Assembly (NCBI GenBank): GCA_947253735.1
Contig: CAMYAU010000089.1
Coordinates: 1 to 6,041 of the forward strand
Reading direction: 5' to 3'
Length of the DNA: 6,041 bases
Origin: an uncultured Varibaculum sp.
GTDB taxonomy: Bacteria > Actinomycetota > Actinomycetes > Actinomycetales > Actinomycetaceae
Part shown: one piece after another, positions 5,765 to 6,041 of the stretch
Layout of the letters: the number at the start of each line of letters is the position of its first letter
Numbering within the stretch: the stretch's first letter is position 1
The notes under the pieces: generated by a model
The model's database searches: none
The model's input: only the letters and a program-made list of their open reading frames with translations
Told to the model about the DNA's origin: nothing
Position numbers and translations under genes: made by a program

Positions 5765-6041
5765 ATGCGGCATCTGATCGGATACAACCTCAAAGTACTA
5801 TTGTCCAACCGCACCTTGGTTTTTTGGACGCTCGCCTTCCCCATCCTGCTGGGACTGTTATTCAAAGGAGCACTCGGCGACGTTGTCAATAAAGAAGCCT
5901 TCGACACCGTGCCGGTAGCGGTAGTAAACTCCCAGATCTACCAGGACAGTACCTTCAAAATCGCTTTCGATGATTTAAGTAAGGAAGACTCCTCCCCCGT
6001 CAGCTCTGAAAACCAACCCATTTTGAAACTACGAATGGTAA
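5765..6041 (+). CDS. ABC-2 type exporter permease, N-terminal part (3' end outside the window)
   Basis: The 92 visible codons begin MRHLIGYNLKVLLSNRTLVF. A first membrane segment (about residues 17-37, with FWTLAFPILLG) is followed by an extracytoplasmic-type stretch starting VPVAVVN (49-55) with polar sequence after it. This is the opening of ABC2_membrane_3-like permeases: one helix, then a large outside domain before the remaining helices. It forms the membrane channel partner of the upstream ATPase. The ATG lies 2 bases after the final ATPase TAG (5760-5762), so translation is probably coupled; AAGGA (5745-5749) and GCGAG (5753-5757) are possible ribosome sites. If ribosomes stop at the internal TAG 228 bases upstream, this coupling would be lost and permease output may fall. 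The substrate cannot be told. Confidence 0.88.
   Translation, partial: MRHLIGYNLKVLLSNRTLVFWTLAFPILLGLLFKGALGDVVNKEAFDTVPVAVVNSQIYQDSTFKIAFDDLSKEDSSPVSSENQPILKLRMV

Noticed and set aside
5653..5907. 84-codon - strand frame across the ATPase tail and the permease start
   Set aside because: It overlaps two + strand regions with clear family motifs and has no recognisable features of its own.

Overview
The window reads as an ordinary chromosomal stretch from a moderate-GC, Gram-positive, actinobacterium-like organism. The branching enzyme is full length and of the N1+CBM48+GH13 type found in actinobacteria and enterics. One gene starts at TTG, and some terminator-like hairpins lack a U-run. The gene content and base composition would fit Actinomycetaceae (for example the Varibaculum/Actinomyces neighbourhood). 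That placement is an inference from general knowledge, not a database result.

Layout from left to right: (1) the last 57 codons of a gene resembling a Glu/Leu/Phe/Val-type amino-acid dehydrogenase, + strand, followed by a GC-rich hairpin ending in a run of ten G; (2) glgB, the 727-residue 1,4-alpha-glucan branching enzyme, + strand; (3) a strong terminator hairpin shared by two convergent genes; (4) mntH, a 421-residue Nramp-family Mn/Fe transporter, - strand, whose upstream region holds an 18-bp palindrome beside a TATATA box and a small hairpin that presents the Shine-Dalgarno in its loop; (5) a 161-residue YbaK/EbsC-type Cys-tRNA(Pro) deacylase, - strand; (6) a 218-bp divergent intergenic region rich in repeats and palindromes; (7) an ABC-2 type exporter operon, + strand, of which the window holds the ATPase gene and the first 92 codons of the permease.

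The genes are mostly unrelated in function: nitrogen metabolism, glycogen synthesis, metal uptake, translation quality control and export. The only clear operon is the ABC exporter, where the permease start lies 2 bp after the final ATPase stop.

The main anomaly is in the exporter ATPase. Its nucleotide-binding domain is complete, but the reading frame is cut by a TAG at codon 238. The same frame then continues for 74 more codons and encodes a well-preserved C-terminal accessory domain (DUF4162-like, ending in the usual DVFLQLTGKELRD-type motif), with a second TAG just before the permease. This is either a recent nonsense mutation or sequencing error, or possibly programmed or suppressor-driven readthrough. 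I saw no CRISPR array, tRNA, rRNA, insertion sequence or integrase, and no evidence of an unknown multi-gene system.
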